From positions 14,193,579 to 14,257,578 of the forward strand of contig OX463816.1 of assembly GCA_949825045.1 (NCBI GenBank): a stretch of DNA of 64,000 bases. The letters are read 5' to 3'. The stretch is from Argyresthia goedartella. Lineage: Eukaryota; Arthropoda; Insecta; Lepidoptera; Argyresthiidae. The translations under genes and the position numbers were made by a program. Under the pieces are notes generated by a model. The model was not told where the DNA came from. It worked only from the letters and a program-made list of their open reading frames with translations, and made no database searches. Positions 41,700-51,700 of this stretch are shown one piece after another; the first letter of the stretch is position 1; each line of letters begins with the position of its first letter.

Positions 41700-42510
41700 A
41701 TCTTCTATCGATATATTGATTGTTATTTGTAACAAAAAATGCAGGAAAACTTAAACAACATAAACATAAACAAATTATTCCGGATAAATAGAGATAGGTG
41801 CTAATCTGTGCATAAAAGCATATGGCAGAAGCACGGTTGCGCCCACGCAAGCGATATAACCGTTTAAAAATGTACCTATAAAAATTAAAAGGGTAGCGGT
41901 TATCTCATTAACAAGAGACCTGGCTTGCAAAACCTCTACAATGTTACGGGAATAACCAGTGCAGGATGTCGCGCTGTATTAAAAAGATCCCAGGATCCAA
42001 CTGTTTTTGCTTCATTCCACCCCATATACAGGTGTTCTATTGTAAAGTTACGCCCCGCCCCACTCAGGGCCGATGGATTACGTATCGCTTGTAACAATTT
42101 TAATTTTTCATGTATCCTTCGCATAATTTTTATTCCCAAATTGCCGCTTCAAATACGTCCTGAAATATCGCAACCTGAGGAGTGCCGTATATTGCGAGCG
42201 CGGTAGCAAGCGATAGAAGAAGCCACAATAATTATTTTTAGGTATTTTCATTCAAAATAAATAAATATATGTTTGCTTCAGTGTTGTGTAGGTAACCACC
42301 ACTGAGTCGGGCGTAACTTTACACAAAATAACACCGTGTATTTTATTTCTGCAGGTCCATAAAGTTTCGACTCTTTGATGTCATAAAACTATTACGTTCC
42401 GCAAGATTCCTGTTAAAACCTCTTGCGAAACTGAAAATCTGGTAAGTTTTGTAAACAATCACTATACCCAAAAATAGCACAATTTGGCCGTTCTGATCTG
42501 GCCATACCAT
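41700..42510. other. No gene seen
   Basis: A moderately GC-richer block at 41900-42190 has short open frames on both strands but nothing recognisable. The remainder is AT-rich. Confidence 0.4.
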
Positions 42511-42514
42511 TAAC

Positions 42515-42665
42515 ATAACATAGCGTGACGCCTTTTCCCATACGGGGTGGTAGAGGCATAGTTGTGCCCACGTGCTGTAACTTTACTGGCTATAGTTACG
42601 CAATACTCCATTTTACGTGACGGCTTTACCGTCGCTGCAGCCATGTATGTCCATGCCATTGTTTC
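42515..42665 (-). mobile_element. SINE family 3 fragment, copy 2
   Basis: AACATAGCGTGACGCCTTTT, CCCATACGGGGTGGTAGAGG, TAGTTGTGCCCACG and CAATACTCCATTTTACGTGA match 60470-60570. Confidence 0.6.
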
Positions 42666-42669
42666 TAAG

Positions 42670-43950
42670 TAATAGCACAAAAACAAAAAAAACTCTTTCC
42701 TCTTCCCAGCCAAGTAGAAGCAGTCGAAAGAGATAAGGTTTAAAATGCACACGTAATGAGTTTGCAGGGCCTAACTAACTGCCTTTAAATTATGCGAAGC
42801 TTTTGGCTCGTTTAATTTATAATGTAAGAGGTGCTCTTTCAAAAACGTTCTGGTAAATATTCTGCTAGAGGTTAGAGGGTTAGCAAAATTAAAGAAATAC
42901 TTACATACCTACTTATCTATATTACTTATCACTCTATTGCCTGTTTTAAGAAGTACCGCTATGTTCGATGTGATTCATCTATCACTTTTGATGCAAAAGG
43001 AAGTGTCTCAAGAAAAACCTCAAGAATAAAATATTAATTATTGCCATTTTTTTTATGGGATTATACTTAAATTTATCTGTTCACTAGGGAGTATGCGGAA
43101 CTTCTTGAAACAGGCCCTTAAGATTTTAAAGAGGGTATATGGGGGAGTGGAGGTTATACGGGTAATTTGGGTAAGTATGAATTCTATACAATACAGCATA
43201 CTTAGGAATAAGGGGTAATCAAGTCTCACTTTGGTAAGTACATACTGCTTCCTAAAATCAGAATGTTGGTGATTTCGTGCTTTCACTATCGTGCTTTGTA
43301 GTAGTTAATTAAGTGTGCAAATTAATGTGTATTACGCTTCGCATGGCTCAGTCCTGAGAAATGAAATACGCGCGATATCATTTAATGTTTCATGAGTTTG
43401 TTAATTACTAATTTAGAAGCGTGACATAATCGTGGTAAGATAAATTTATAGGACTTGAACAAAACCCGGAGCGGAACTGTGTTATCTGATTTCAGGAACC
43501 AGAGATTTGATGCTCATGGAAGACACACCTTGCAGAATTGCACCCCCTGTTGAGTATCTAATCTAACAAGATGCCTAACAGGCTCCCTAAGATCCTCTTT
43601 CCGGTATATTATTAAATACCAATATAGCATAAAATTTGTTCACGCAATTTACAAAAAAGTCGTATAGTACTGGCCTGTTAGGTTTAAAAAAATTGTTATG
43701 TCACAAGAAATTGTTCGCTAGAACACACATTGCATACACATTAGAACTTGTTCTGTCACTTCCACATTTGAACACTTGTCTAGAAATACGGCAAAGGTGT
43801 GTTTAAATGTACCTGTATATACATATACATATCAGAAGACCGGATCACGAAGGTAGGAGGCAAATAAAGGCTTGTACTTTGCCTCTGTAATTATTACATT
43901 ATTATGTTATATATATGTTATTACATTATTATGTTTTAGTTGTAAACAAT
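42670..43950. other. No gene seen
   Basis: AT-rich sequence with only short open frames. Confidence 0.4.
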
Positions 43951-43959
43951 GAGATGTGT

Positions 43960-44130
43960 ACAGTTTTATTGCGCACTAGGACTCTCCTGTTGCACAATTT
44001 TTCCTGTCCTGCCTAGGTTTGCTGGTAGAAATCTCTCTTTAGAGATAAGCTCGCCTTTGCTCATAAAATGTTTTGTTACCTTACTATTAAGTTTTCTGTG
44101 CAATAAAGAATATGAATATGAATGTTGTAG
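43960..44130 (+). mobile_element. LINE 3' UTR and tail
   Basis: GTTTGCTGGTAGAAATCTCT, TTAGAGATAAGCTCGCC and TTCTGTGCAATAAAGAATAT with a (ATATGA)n-like tail. From memory this is the 3' end layout of several moth LINEs. No coding part remains. Confidence 0.5.
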
Positions 44131-44163
44131 TTGAATATATTATATATACATAAACATATATAT

Positions 44164-44700
44164 TGTTTAATATTTATGCTTCGGAACGCACCTCCTCTTG
44201 TTGCGCGACTCGGAACGGAAACAGAGCCGCAGCTGTCACTCGTATCGAAACGAGAGGAGAAATTAGAGGTTATCTTTTCTCGTCGGGAGAACAAACATGT
44301 CTGCTCAGGCATCGGGCCATTGATTGTAATTCGGTGTAACAATCGTATAATACAGGTGTCGAGCCTGGTCGGAGTGTAAATCTACCACATCGTCGGGAAA
44401 TAAGTAGATTCGTGTCAGCGGTTAAGTGATCCGTGTTGATTGGACATCGTCGTATCGGACGGCGACTCCACGTGTCGGCAGGCAGCACGCCGGCGACAGC
44501 GTCGGGCAGCGACAGTGAGATTCATTCCCAATCCTACCCAAACTTGTGCCCTTATCCCGTATTCCTGTCTCGAATCGAGCTTTCGATTTCCTGTCTACGG
44601 CGACAAAGGTCAGTAACAATCACTCACTTTTCTCCCGTGCTGGCAGAAGCCCAGCCCCCTCAAGATTCCACGCCGTTCGGTTGAGGCGTGGAATTAATCA
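44164..44700 (+). repeat. BEL/Pao LTR, outer 5' copy
   Basis: Starts TGTTTAATATTTATGCTTCG and ends GGCGTGGAATTAATCA. 537 bp. Differs from 50502-51038 at two sites (GGACGGCG/GGACAGCG and AGAAGCCC/AGAAACCC). Confidence 0.93.
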
Positions 44701-44930
44701 TTTTGGTAGCAGGCGCGGTTTCCTAGTGGGAAATCATCGATTCACGGTTGTAGGGTTGGTTTTTTGCCACATTGTAGTTGGGAGAAAAGAATATCTCAGA
44801 TTGGCCGGCAAATCGGCAATGAGTCTGTGGTCGGTACCACAATTAAAGTTCATTTCGGTTAGTGAAAGTATAAGTGTCAATTTAGTTAACAATTATTATA
44901 AATTTGTAGTCGGAAACTACTGTTTGCGCG
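44701..44930 (+). other. BEL leader (5' UTR), truncated
   Basis: The same leader occurs at 46762-46998 (-) and 49117-49294 (+). It breaks in CTGTTTGCGCGC, where GCGC is shared with the inverted LTR that follows. Confidence 0.85.
44704..44725 (+). promoter_or_regulatory. BEL primer-binding site, initiator-tRNA-Met-like
   Basis: TGGTAGCAGGCGCGGTTTCC starts 3 bp after the LTR. TGGTAGCAG..........GGTTTC fits the complement of the 3' end of tRNA-iMet. The inner minus-strand copy reads TGGTAGCAGAGCGTGGTTTC, a closer match. Confidence 0.6.
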
Positions 44931-44970
44931 CAACAAGAGGAGGTGCGTTCCGAAGCATAAATATTAAACA
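44927..44970 (-). repeat. Truncated BEL LTR (first ~44 bp, inverted)
   Basis: The reverse complement of the LTR start, ending ...AAATATTAAACA. It lies directly next to the integrase 3' untranslated end, as a 3' LTR would. Confidence 0.9.
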
Positions 44971-45283
44971 GTCACCCGCCCGGACAGGCCCGAACCTGTC
45001 CCTAATCAATAGGAAGGCGAGAAAGTGTTGCGACCGCTCTCTTGAGGACCGAGTCCCCCACCTTGACTTCTGCTGATCGAGGCGTGCCATCCCGACCCGT
45101 GTACAAATTGACGATCCGTCCTCGTCTCCATCTCAATGATGGCAGGTTCGCATCCTTCATCAGCACCAAATCACCGACTTGAGGGGGGCTTGTCCGGTCA
45201 GTCCACTTAAGGCGCTGCTGCAAGATGTGCAAGTACTCAAGGGACCACCGTTTCCAAAAATCTTGAGCCATCTGCTGCAGAAG
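44971..45283 (-). pseudogene. BEL integrase C-terminal end (segment B)
   Basis: The minus strand MAQDFWKRWSLEYLHILQQR, SPPQVGDLVLMKDANLPSLR, WRRGRIVNLYTGRDG and a stop at 45002-45004 are the last ~90 residues of BEL/Pao integrase. The upstream part is replaced at GCAGCAGATGG by a ~40-bp stretch of uncertain origin and then by RNase H sequence. Confidence 0.88.
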
Positions 45284-45321
45284 CCTTCAGCCAGCATAAC
45301 ACGATGGAGCATCTTGGTCAG

Positions 45322-45392
45322 GTTGGAAGATACGGTCTACGCTTGGACGGACAGCATGGCTGTCCGTCCAAGCGTAGACCGTATCTTCCAAC
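45322..45392. repeat. Perfect 34-bp palindrome in BEL RNase H
   Basis: Arms 45322-45355 (starts GTTGGAAGATACGGTCTACG) and 45359-45392 are exact reverse complements with a 3-bp ATG centre. One arm is the normal RNase H codons around VYAWTDS. The other is its fold-back copy. Confidence 0.95.
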
Positions 45393-46690
45393 GCTATTGA
45401 CCCACGAAGAACCGTCATCGTGTGGTTGAGCAGACGAGTCAGGAGAGCCGCTCCCGAAAGCTCTAACTTGGGAATGGTCAGGCGAGTGCGCAACGGCGCA
45501 ACCTTGCTCTTGGCCATGACCAACCGCACATCAACCCCCCCCGAGGAGTCGACCGTACGCAGATACACCGCAGCTCCGTAGCCCTTCTCCGAGGCATCGC
45601 AAAATCCATGCAGGGTGGCGGTGTATCGTTTGGTGGGGACCAACCTCCGTGGCAGTGAAATCCGATTGATGCCAGGGAGGGTCGAAAAGAACGAGTCCCA
45701 CTCTGAGCTCAATGACCCGCCGATCGGGTCGTCCCATTTAAGCTCAGCAGACCACAAATGCTGCATAAAACACTTGAGCTGAAATGTTACCGGGGTGATC
45801 CACCCGTTTGGATCAAATGTCCTAGCCACCGTTGAAAGGACGTTCCGTTTCGTCCAGACCTTCGGGGAGTCCAACTCGACCCGATACGAAAACATGTCTA
45901 ACACCGGCTGGTACTGGACGCCTAATACCGACAACATATTTGGATTTTCCAAATTTTCAAAAATGTGGGGATCCTGCTGGTAGTCATCCGGAAGACCAGT
46001 CAGTAACTCTGGAGAGTTCGACATCCATTTCCGGAGCTCGTAACCTCCACCCCGTAAGAGCTCAACTAGCTCGTCCCGTCGAGCGAGCGCCTCCTCTACG
46101 GAATCTGCACCGGTACAGATATCGTCCACGTAGAGATCCTGCTCCAGGATCGCGAGGATTGTGTCGACGGAACCGTGTGATAACATCCGCGATGTCATGG
46201 TTCAACTTCGGCCCTGAATGCAAACACTGGTTCAGGTTCATGCCGTTAGATGTTGATGCCGATCCATCGAACACTACCCGTATTTTGCCCTCCGGGGTCC
46301 TCAAGACCGCGTGATGGGGCAGGAAGCAGTGGTCTTCACGCTTCCAGTCGATACCCGAAACCGACATGTGGCCGAGCGACTCGTATTCCCGCAGGAAGTC
46401 GACGTACTTCTGCCGGAAAATCCCGTCACGCTTCATGCGTCGTTGCATCGACAGAAGCCGCGTCTCGGCTGCATGGTGTGAACTGCCCAGCGGCGGGCGA
46501 TCACTCCGAAATGGAAGACGTGTGAGAAATCGACCTGACCGAAGGCGACCAGTATTGTTCCGATAAAACTGTTCACACTCTTCTTCAACCGGGTCCAACC
46601 GGCGGACCGTAGGTGGTTCCTCCACCTCCCAAAACTTCTGTATCACCTCCGAGAGTACAGAACCGAATAAGGGACTACGAGTCGCTAGGC
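45393..46690 (-). pseudogene. BEL pol fragment: RT with deleted core, RNase H
   Basis: From 46690: SPLFGSVLSEVIQKFWEVEE, FRSDRPPLGSSHHAAETRLL, GIFRQKYVDFLREYESLGHM, FLPHHAVLRTPEGKIRVVFD and LNQCLHSGPKLNHDIADVIT are BEL/Pao RT N-terminal blocks. Near 46165 the frame jumps to ILEQDLYVDDICTGA, the YVDD box. About 100 residues with the first catalytic Asp are missing. WTKRNVLSTVARTFDPNGWI, HGFCDASEKGYGAAVYLR and RLTIPKLELSGAALLTRLLN follow as connection and RNase H. Reading ends in the palindrome. gag and protease are deleted upstream (leader joins pol near 46690). Confidence 0.9.
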
Positions 46691-46761
46691 GTGGGGATAT
46701 ATATCGGTATCGGATAGATATAATACAATCTAGTTACTTCGCAGAATGACTGTTCAATCTT

Positions 46762-46998
46762 TTATGCGCACAAACAGTAGTTTCCGACTACAAATTTATA
46801 ATAATTGTTAACTAAATTGACACTTATAATTTCACTAACCGAAATGAACTTTAATTGTGGTACCGACCACAGACTCATTGCCGATTTGCCGGCCAATCTG
46901 AGATATTCTTTTCTCCCAACTACAATGTGGCAAAAAACCAACCCTACAACCGTGAATCGATGATTTCCCACTAGGAAACCACGCTCTGCTACCAAAAT
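46762..46998 (-). other. BEL leader (5' UTR), complete, minus strand
   Basis: The reverse complement of 44701-44930, extended by ATAAAAGATTGAACAGTCAT towards 46690. It includes the primer site at 46975-46994. Confidence 0.85.
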
Positions 46999-47552
46999 GA
47001 TTAATTCCACGCCTCTACCGAACGGCGTGGAATCTTGAGGGGGTGAGTTTTTGCCAGCACGGGAGAAAATAGTCTTGATTGTTACTGACCTTTGTCGCCG
47101 TAGACAGGAAATCGAAAGCTCGATTCGAGGCAGGAATCCGGGATAGGAGCACAGGTTTGGGTAGGATATGGATTGAATCTCACTCTTCGCTGCCCGACGC
47201 TGTCGCCGGCGTGCTGCCTGCCGACACGAGGCGTCGCCGTCCGATACGACGATGTCCAATCACCACGGATCACTCAACCGCTGACGCGAATCTACTTATT
47301 TCCCGACGATGTGGTAGATTTACACTCCGACCAGGCCCGACGCCTGTATTTGGTAATTGTTACACCGAATTACAATCAATGGCCCGATGCCTGAGCAGAC
47401 ATGTTTGTTCTCCCGACGAGAAAAGCTAACCTCCAATTACTCCTCTCGTTTCGATACGAGTGACAGCTGCGGTTCCGTTTCCGATGCGAACAACGCATGG
47501 TTCCGAGTCGCGCAACAAAAGGAGGTGCGTTCCGAAGCATAAATATTAAACA
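46999..47552 (-). repeat. BEL LTR, inner minus-strand copy with filler
   Basis: 554 bp, same termini inverted, but clearly more diverged than the outer pair. It carries ~18 extra bases at 47483-47500 (GATGCGAACAACGCATGG) that match pol sequence at 48911-48928. It serves both as 5' LTR of segment B and 3' LTR of segment C. Confidence 0.88.
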
Positions 47553-47583
47553 GTCAACCGCCCGGACAGGCCCGAACCTGTCC

Positions 47584-49067
47584 CTAATCAATAGGAAGGC
47601 GAGAAAGTGTTGCGACCGCTCTCTTGAGGACTGAGTCCCCCACCTTGACTTCTGCTGATCGAGGCGTGCCATCCCGACCCGTGTACAAATTGACGATCCG
47701 TCCTCGTCTCCATCTCAATGATGGCAGGTTCGCATCCTTAATCAGCACCAAATCACCGACTTGAGGGGGGCTCGTCTGGTCAGTCCACTTAAGGCGCTGC
47801 TGCAAGATGTGCAAATACTCAAGGGACCACCGTTTCCAAAAATATTGAGCCATCTGCTGCAACATCTGCCACCTAGTTAACCGACTTAACTTAACATCAC
47901 CAAATGGGTATTCTGGCAGGGCGTTAAGGGGCTGACCTATCAGGAAGTGACCCGGAGTCAACGCTTCCAAATCATTTGGATCCGAACTGAGCGGGCACAA
48001 CGGACGCGAGTTCAGTGTCACTTCAATCTTATAGAACAGCGTCGCAAGCTCTTCAAAGCGTAGAGAGGTCTCACCGATGATCCTCGTCAGGTGCGACTTA
48101 GCCGATTTAACCGCAGCTTAAAATATTCCTCCCCAATGAGGACATCCCGGCGGACTGAAAACCCATTCAATCCCTCGTCGGGAGCAAGCCGTACCGATGG
48201 CATCCTGGTTACCGTTCAGGAATTGAGTGACCTCCTGCAGATATCGCCTGGCTCCGACAAAATTTGTGCCGTTGTCCGAACGGATTAATGTCGGGAGGCC
48301 CCTTCGCGAGACGAACCGATCTAGACATGCGATAAATGCCTCTGTAGTGAGGTCACTGACCACCTCCAAGTGGACTGCCTTCGTGGCCAAGCACACGAAG
48401 ACGCACAGGTATGCCTTCACTAATCTGGCGTTCCGTAGCTGTGAAGACTTGACCATGAATGATCCCGCGAAATCCGTTCCGACACCCGCAAAGGGCCGGA
48501 TTTCGTTAACCCTATCCGAGGGCAAATCGCCCATCTGGGGCTGCATCGTAGCCGCCTTGGCCCGATAACAAGGCAGGCACCGAAATATGACGCTACGCAC
48601 TAAGCGTCTTCCCGATAGAATCCAGAACTCGCGCTGGAGAAACGCCATCAAGGCGTGGCATCCGATATGCCCATTCCGAATGTGTCGATCCTGTATCAAC
48701 AGTTCGACCAACTTCCCTTTCCTAGGGAGTAACAACGGGTGGCGAGCCGCATAAGGCAGGTTGGCATTCCGCAGCCGACCTCCTACCCTCAGCAATCCTT
48801 GAGGGTCAATAAACGGGTTGAGCCGAGCCACAGCTCCCTTCAGTTGGACGCGTCCGCATCTCGGAATGTCCAGTTCGGACTTAAAGTGCACCGTCTGCAC
48901 GTTCCGTACCAATGCGAACAACGCATGGTTCCGTTCCCGTGGTGTCAGGACCTGTGTCCGCACTCGTTGCGCCGCAGAATTCCGACAATTCCGCGCAAAT
49001 CGGCAGATCCAGGCGGTCACATTGACCAGCTTGTCGAGCGAGCTGTACCGTTCCAGCTGGAAAAAAC
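47584..49067 (-). pseudogene. BEL integrase, minus-strand segment C
   Basis: From 49067: FFQLERYSSLDKLVNVTAWI, TPRERNHALFALVRNVQTVH, PFIDPQGLLRVGGRLRNANL, the HHCC zinc module (DRHIRNGHIGCHA ... RCLPCYRAKA), VGTDFAGSF (first Asp) and RSDNGTNFVGARRY (second Asp). CPHWGGIF is followed by a stop (48118-48120) in place of the catalytic Glu that is present in segment D. Then NSRPLCPLSSDPNDLEALTP and the C-terminal domain. Otherwise nearly identical to 49320-50470 inverted. Confidence 0.92.
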
Positions 49068-49116
49068 TCACCCCCTCAAGATTCCACGCCGTTCGGTAGA
49101 GGCGTGGAATTAATCA
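49068..49116 (+). repeat. BEL LTR 3' tail fragment
   Basis: AAACTCACCCCCTCAAGATT and ACGCCGTTCGGTAGAGGCGT up to TTAATCA. The GGTAGAGG and ACTCACCCCC variants match the inner minus-strand LTR, not the outer pair. It joins segment C in an A-run. Confidence 0.9.
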
Positions 49117-49294
49117 TTTTGGTAGCAGGCGCGGTTTCCTAGTGGGAAATCATCGATTCACGGTTGTAGGGTTGGTTTTTTGCCACATTGTAGTTGGGAG
49201 AAAAGAATATCTCAGATTGGCCGGCAAATCGGCAATGAGTCTGTGGTCGGTACCACAATTAAAGTTCATTTCGGTTAGTGAAAGTATAAGTATG
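49117..49294 (+). other. BEL leader (5' UTR), truncated, segment D
   Basis: TTTTGGTAGCAGGCGCGG through GGTTAGTGAAAGTATAAGTA, same as 44701-44880. It ends at a 25-bp filler. Confidence 0.88.
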
Positions 49295-49319
49295 ACCATT
49301 CATGGTCAGGTCTTCACAG
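49295..49319 (+). other. Templated filler at a BEL rearrangement junction
   Basis: ACCATTCATGGTCAGGTCTT then CACAG repeats, with one mismatch, the integrase sequence at 49591-49615, 296 bp downstream in the same orientation. It separates leader from integrase sequence. Confidence 0.85.
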
Positions 49320-50470
49320 GAGTAATCCCTAGGAAAGGGAAGTTGGTCGAACTGTTGATACAGGATCGACACATTCGGAATGGGCATATCGGATGCCACG
49401 CCTTGATGGCGTTTCTCCAGCGTGAGTTCTGGATTCTATCGGGAAGACGCTTAGTGCGTAGCGTCATATTTCGGTGCCTGCCTTGTTATCGGGCCAAGGC
49501 GGCTACGATGCAGCCCCAGATGGGCGATTTGCCCTCGGATAGGGTTAACGAAATCCGGCCCTTTGCGGGTGTCGGAACGGATTTCGCGGGACCATTCATG
49601 GTCAAGTCTTCACAGCTACGGAACGCCAGATTAGTGAAGGCATACCTGTGCGTCTTAGTGTGCTTGGCCACGAAGGCAGTCCACTTGGAGGTGGTCAGTG
49701 ACCTCACTACAGAGGCATTTATCGCATGTCTAGATCGGTTCGTCTCACGAAGGGGCCTCCCGACATTAATCCGTTCGGACAACGGCACAAATTTTGTCGG
49801 AGCCAGGCGATATCTGCAGGAGGTCACTCAATTCCTGAACGGTAACCAGGACGCCATCGGTACGGCTTGCTCCCGACGTGGGATTGAATGGGTTTTCAGT
49901 CCGCCGGGATGTCCTCATTGGGGAGGAATTTTTGAGGCTGCGGTTGAATCGGCTAAGTCGCACCTGACGAGGATCATCGGTGAGACCTCTCTACGCTTTG
50001 AAGAGCTTGCGACGCTGTTCTGTAAAATTGAAATGACACTGAACTCGCGTCCGTTGTGCCCGCTCAGTTCGGATCCAAATGACTTGGAAGCGTTGACGCC
50101 GGGTCACTTCCTGATAGGTCAGCCCCTTAACGCCCTGCCAGAATACCCATTCGGTGATGTTAAGTTTAGTCGGTTAACTAGGTGGCAGATGTTGCAGCAG
50201 ATGGCTCAAGATTTTTGGAAACGGTGGTCCCTTGAGTACTTGCACATCTTGCAGCAGCGCCTTAAGTGGACTGACCGGACGAGCCCCCCTCAAGTCGGTG
50301 ATTTGGTGCTGATTAAGGATGCGAACCTGCCATCATTGAGATGGAGACGAGGACGGATCGTCAATTTGTACACGGGTCGGGATGGCTCGCCTCGATCAGC
50401 AGAAGTCAAGGTGCGGGACTCGGTCCTCAAGAGAGCGGTCGCAACACTTTCTCGCCTTCCTATTGATTAG
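49320..50470 (+). pseudogene. BEL integrase, plus-strand segment D (catalytic triad intact)
   Basis: After the filler, IPRKGKLVELLIQDRHIRNG, the zinc module (HIGCHALMAFLQ ... CLPCYRAKA), VGTDFAGPF, RSDNGTNFVGARRYLQ and CPHWGGIFEAAVESAK give Asp-Asp-Glu intact. NSRPLCPLSSDPNDLEALTP and the C-terminal SPPQVGDLVLIKDANLPSLR end at the stop (50468-50470). An ATG at 49142 in the leader keeps the frame open through the filler, so a leader-integrase fusion of 442 codons is readable. It lacks the first ~110 integrase-side residues of segment C. Confidence 0.9.
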
Positions 50471-50501
50471 GGACAGGTTCGGGCCTGTCCGGGCGGGTGA
50501 C

Positions 50502-51038
50502 TGTTTAATATTTATGCTTCGGAACGCACCTCCTCTTGTTGCGCGACTCGGAACGGAAACAGAGCCGCAGCTGTCACTCGTATCGAAACGAGAGGAGAAA
50601 TTAGAGGTTATCTTTTCTCGTCGGGAGAACAAACATGTCTGCTCAGGCATCGGGCCATTGATTGTAATTCGGTGTAACAATCGTATAATACAGGTGTCGA
50701 GCCTGGTCGGAGTGTAAATCTACCACATCGTCGGGAAATAAGTAGATTCGTGTCAGCGGTTAAGTGATCCGTGTTGATTGGACATCGTCGTATCGGACAG
50801 CGACTCCACGTGTCGGCAGGCAGCACGCCGGCGACAGCGTCGGGCAGCGACAGTGAGATTCATTCCCAATCCTACCCAAACTTGTGCCCTTATCCCGTAT
50901 TCCTGTCTCGAATCGAGCTTTCGATTTCCTGTCTACGGCGACAAAGGTCAGTAACAATCACTCACTTTTCTCCCGTGCTGGCAGAAACCCAGCCCCCTCA
51001 AGATTCCACGCCGTTCGGTTGAGGCGTGGAATTAATCA
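50502..51038 (+). repeat. BEL/Pao LTR, outer 3' copy
   Basis: Partner of 44164-44700. A CGGGCGGGTGAC stretch precedes it in place of a typical polypurine tract. Followed by TATAT. Confidence 0.93.
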
Positions 51039-51700
51039 TATATTATATATATACAGATCCCCTACCAGTGATTATGGTACATTTGTATCAGTATTGGAGG
51101 ATATCTTGAGAGGAGCTTTTAGTAGCAACAAAGAAGTAGTCATTTGCGGTGACTTTAATATAGACATGCTGGTGGACTCCCTGTTGCATACTAAATTAAT
51201 AATATTTTTTAAATCATTCAATTTTGTCAACATCTTCACAGAGCCCTCAAGAATAACTGAAACTACTGCAACCTGCCTTGATAACATCTTTTGCGGTTGC
51301 GAAATTTTGAATAAATGTACAGTAAGTTTTTTAAAGTCTGACCACAGTAGGCAAATTGTCAACTTAGAAATAGATTAGAAATCACTGGAACCAGTCTTGT
51401 GTAGGCCAATCACAAACAAAAAATGAATCATTTAAAGAAGATTTACAGAGTAGCTTACCTACTCAAAATAATACTCAAAAAGCGAATAATCACTGTACGG
51501 ACTTCTTCAACAAACTTTCAAATAGTTTTGAAAGCAATTTTAAATTACATAAACTTACAAATAGCGATAGTAAAGTAGGGTTTAGTGAATGGGCAACAAA
51601 AGGAATTCGTAAAAGTATCAATACACTTTATGGCAAAAAAACATATACACATGACCCAATTTTAATTCAACATGTAAAATTATATTCAAGAATATTTTTA
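51039..51700 (+). pseudogene. LINE endonuclease C-terminal part and linker
   Basis: IYRSPTSDYGTFVSVLEDIL, VICGDFNIDML, NIFTEPSRITETTATCLDNI and SDHS are APE-endonuclease motifs (GDFN, SDH). A stop at 51376 is followed in another frame by ESFKEDLQSSLPTQ and WATKGIRKSINTLYGKK, the segment between endonuclease and RT. A SINE splits it at 51701-51933. Confidence 0.85.

Larger units (their letters stand above)
44164..51038 (+). mobile_element. Scrambled BEL/Pao LTR retrotransposon composite
   Basis: The outer LTRs 44164-44700 and 50502-51038 are both 537 bp, in the same orientation, and differ at only two positions by eye. The flanks are TATAT on both sides. Between them lie, in order: leader (+), truncated LTR (-), integrase end (-), RT/RNase H with deletion (-), leader (-), complete LTR (-), integrase (-), LTR end (+), leader (+), integrase (+). 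gag and protease are absent. The inner minus-strand LTR is from a diverged copy. Best reading: a multiply rearranged cDNA that integrated by its two outer LTRs. Confidence 0.8.

Noticed and set aside
41923..42206. Protein-coding gene in the GC-richer block
   Set aside because: Short frames on both strands, none with motifs, start context or splice signals that fit together.
44131..51062. Numerous plus- and minus-strand ORFs opposite the BEL genes
   Set aside because: All are shadows of integrase, RT, LTR or leader sequence in other frames.
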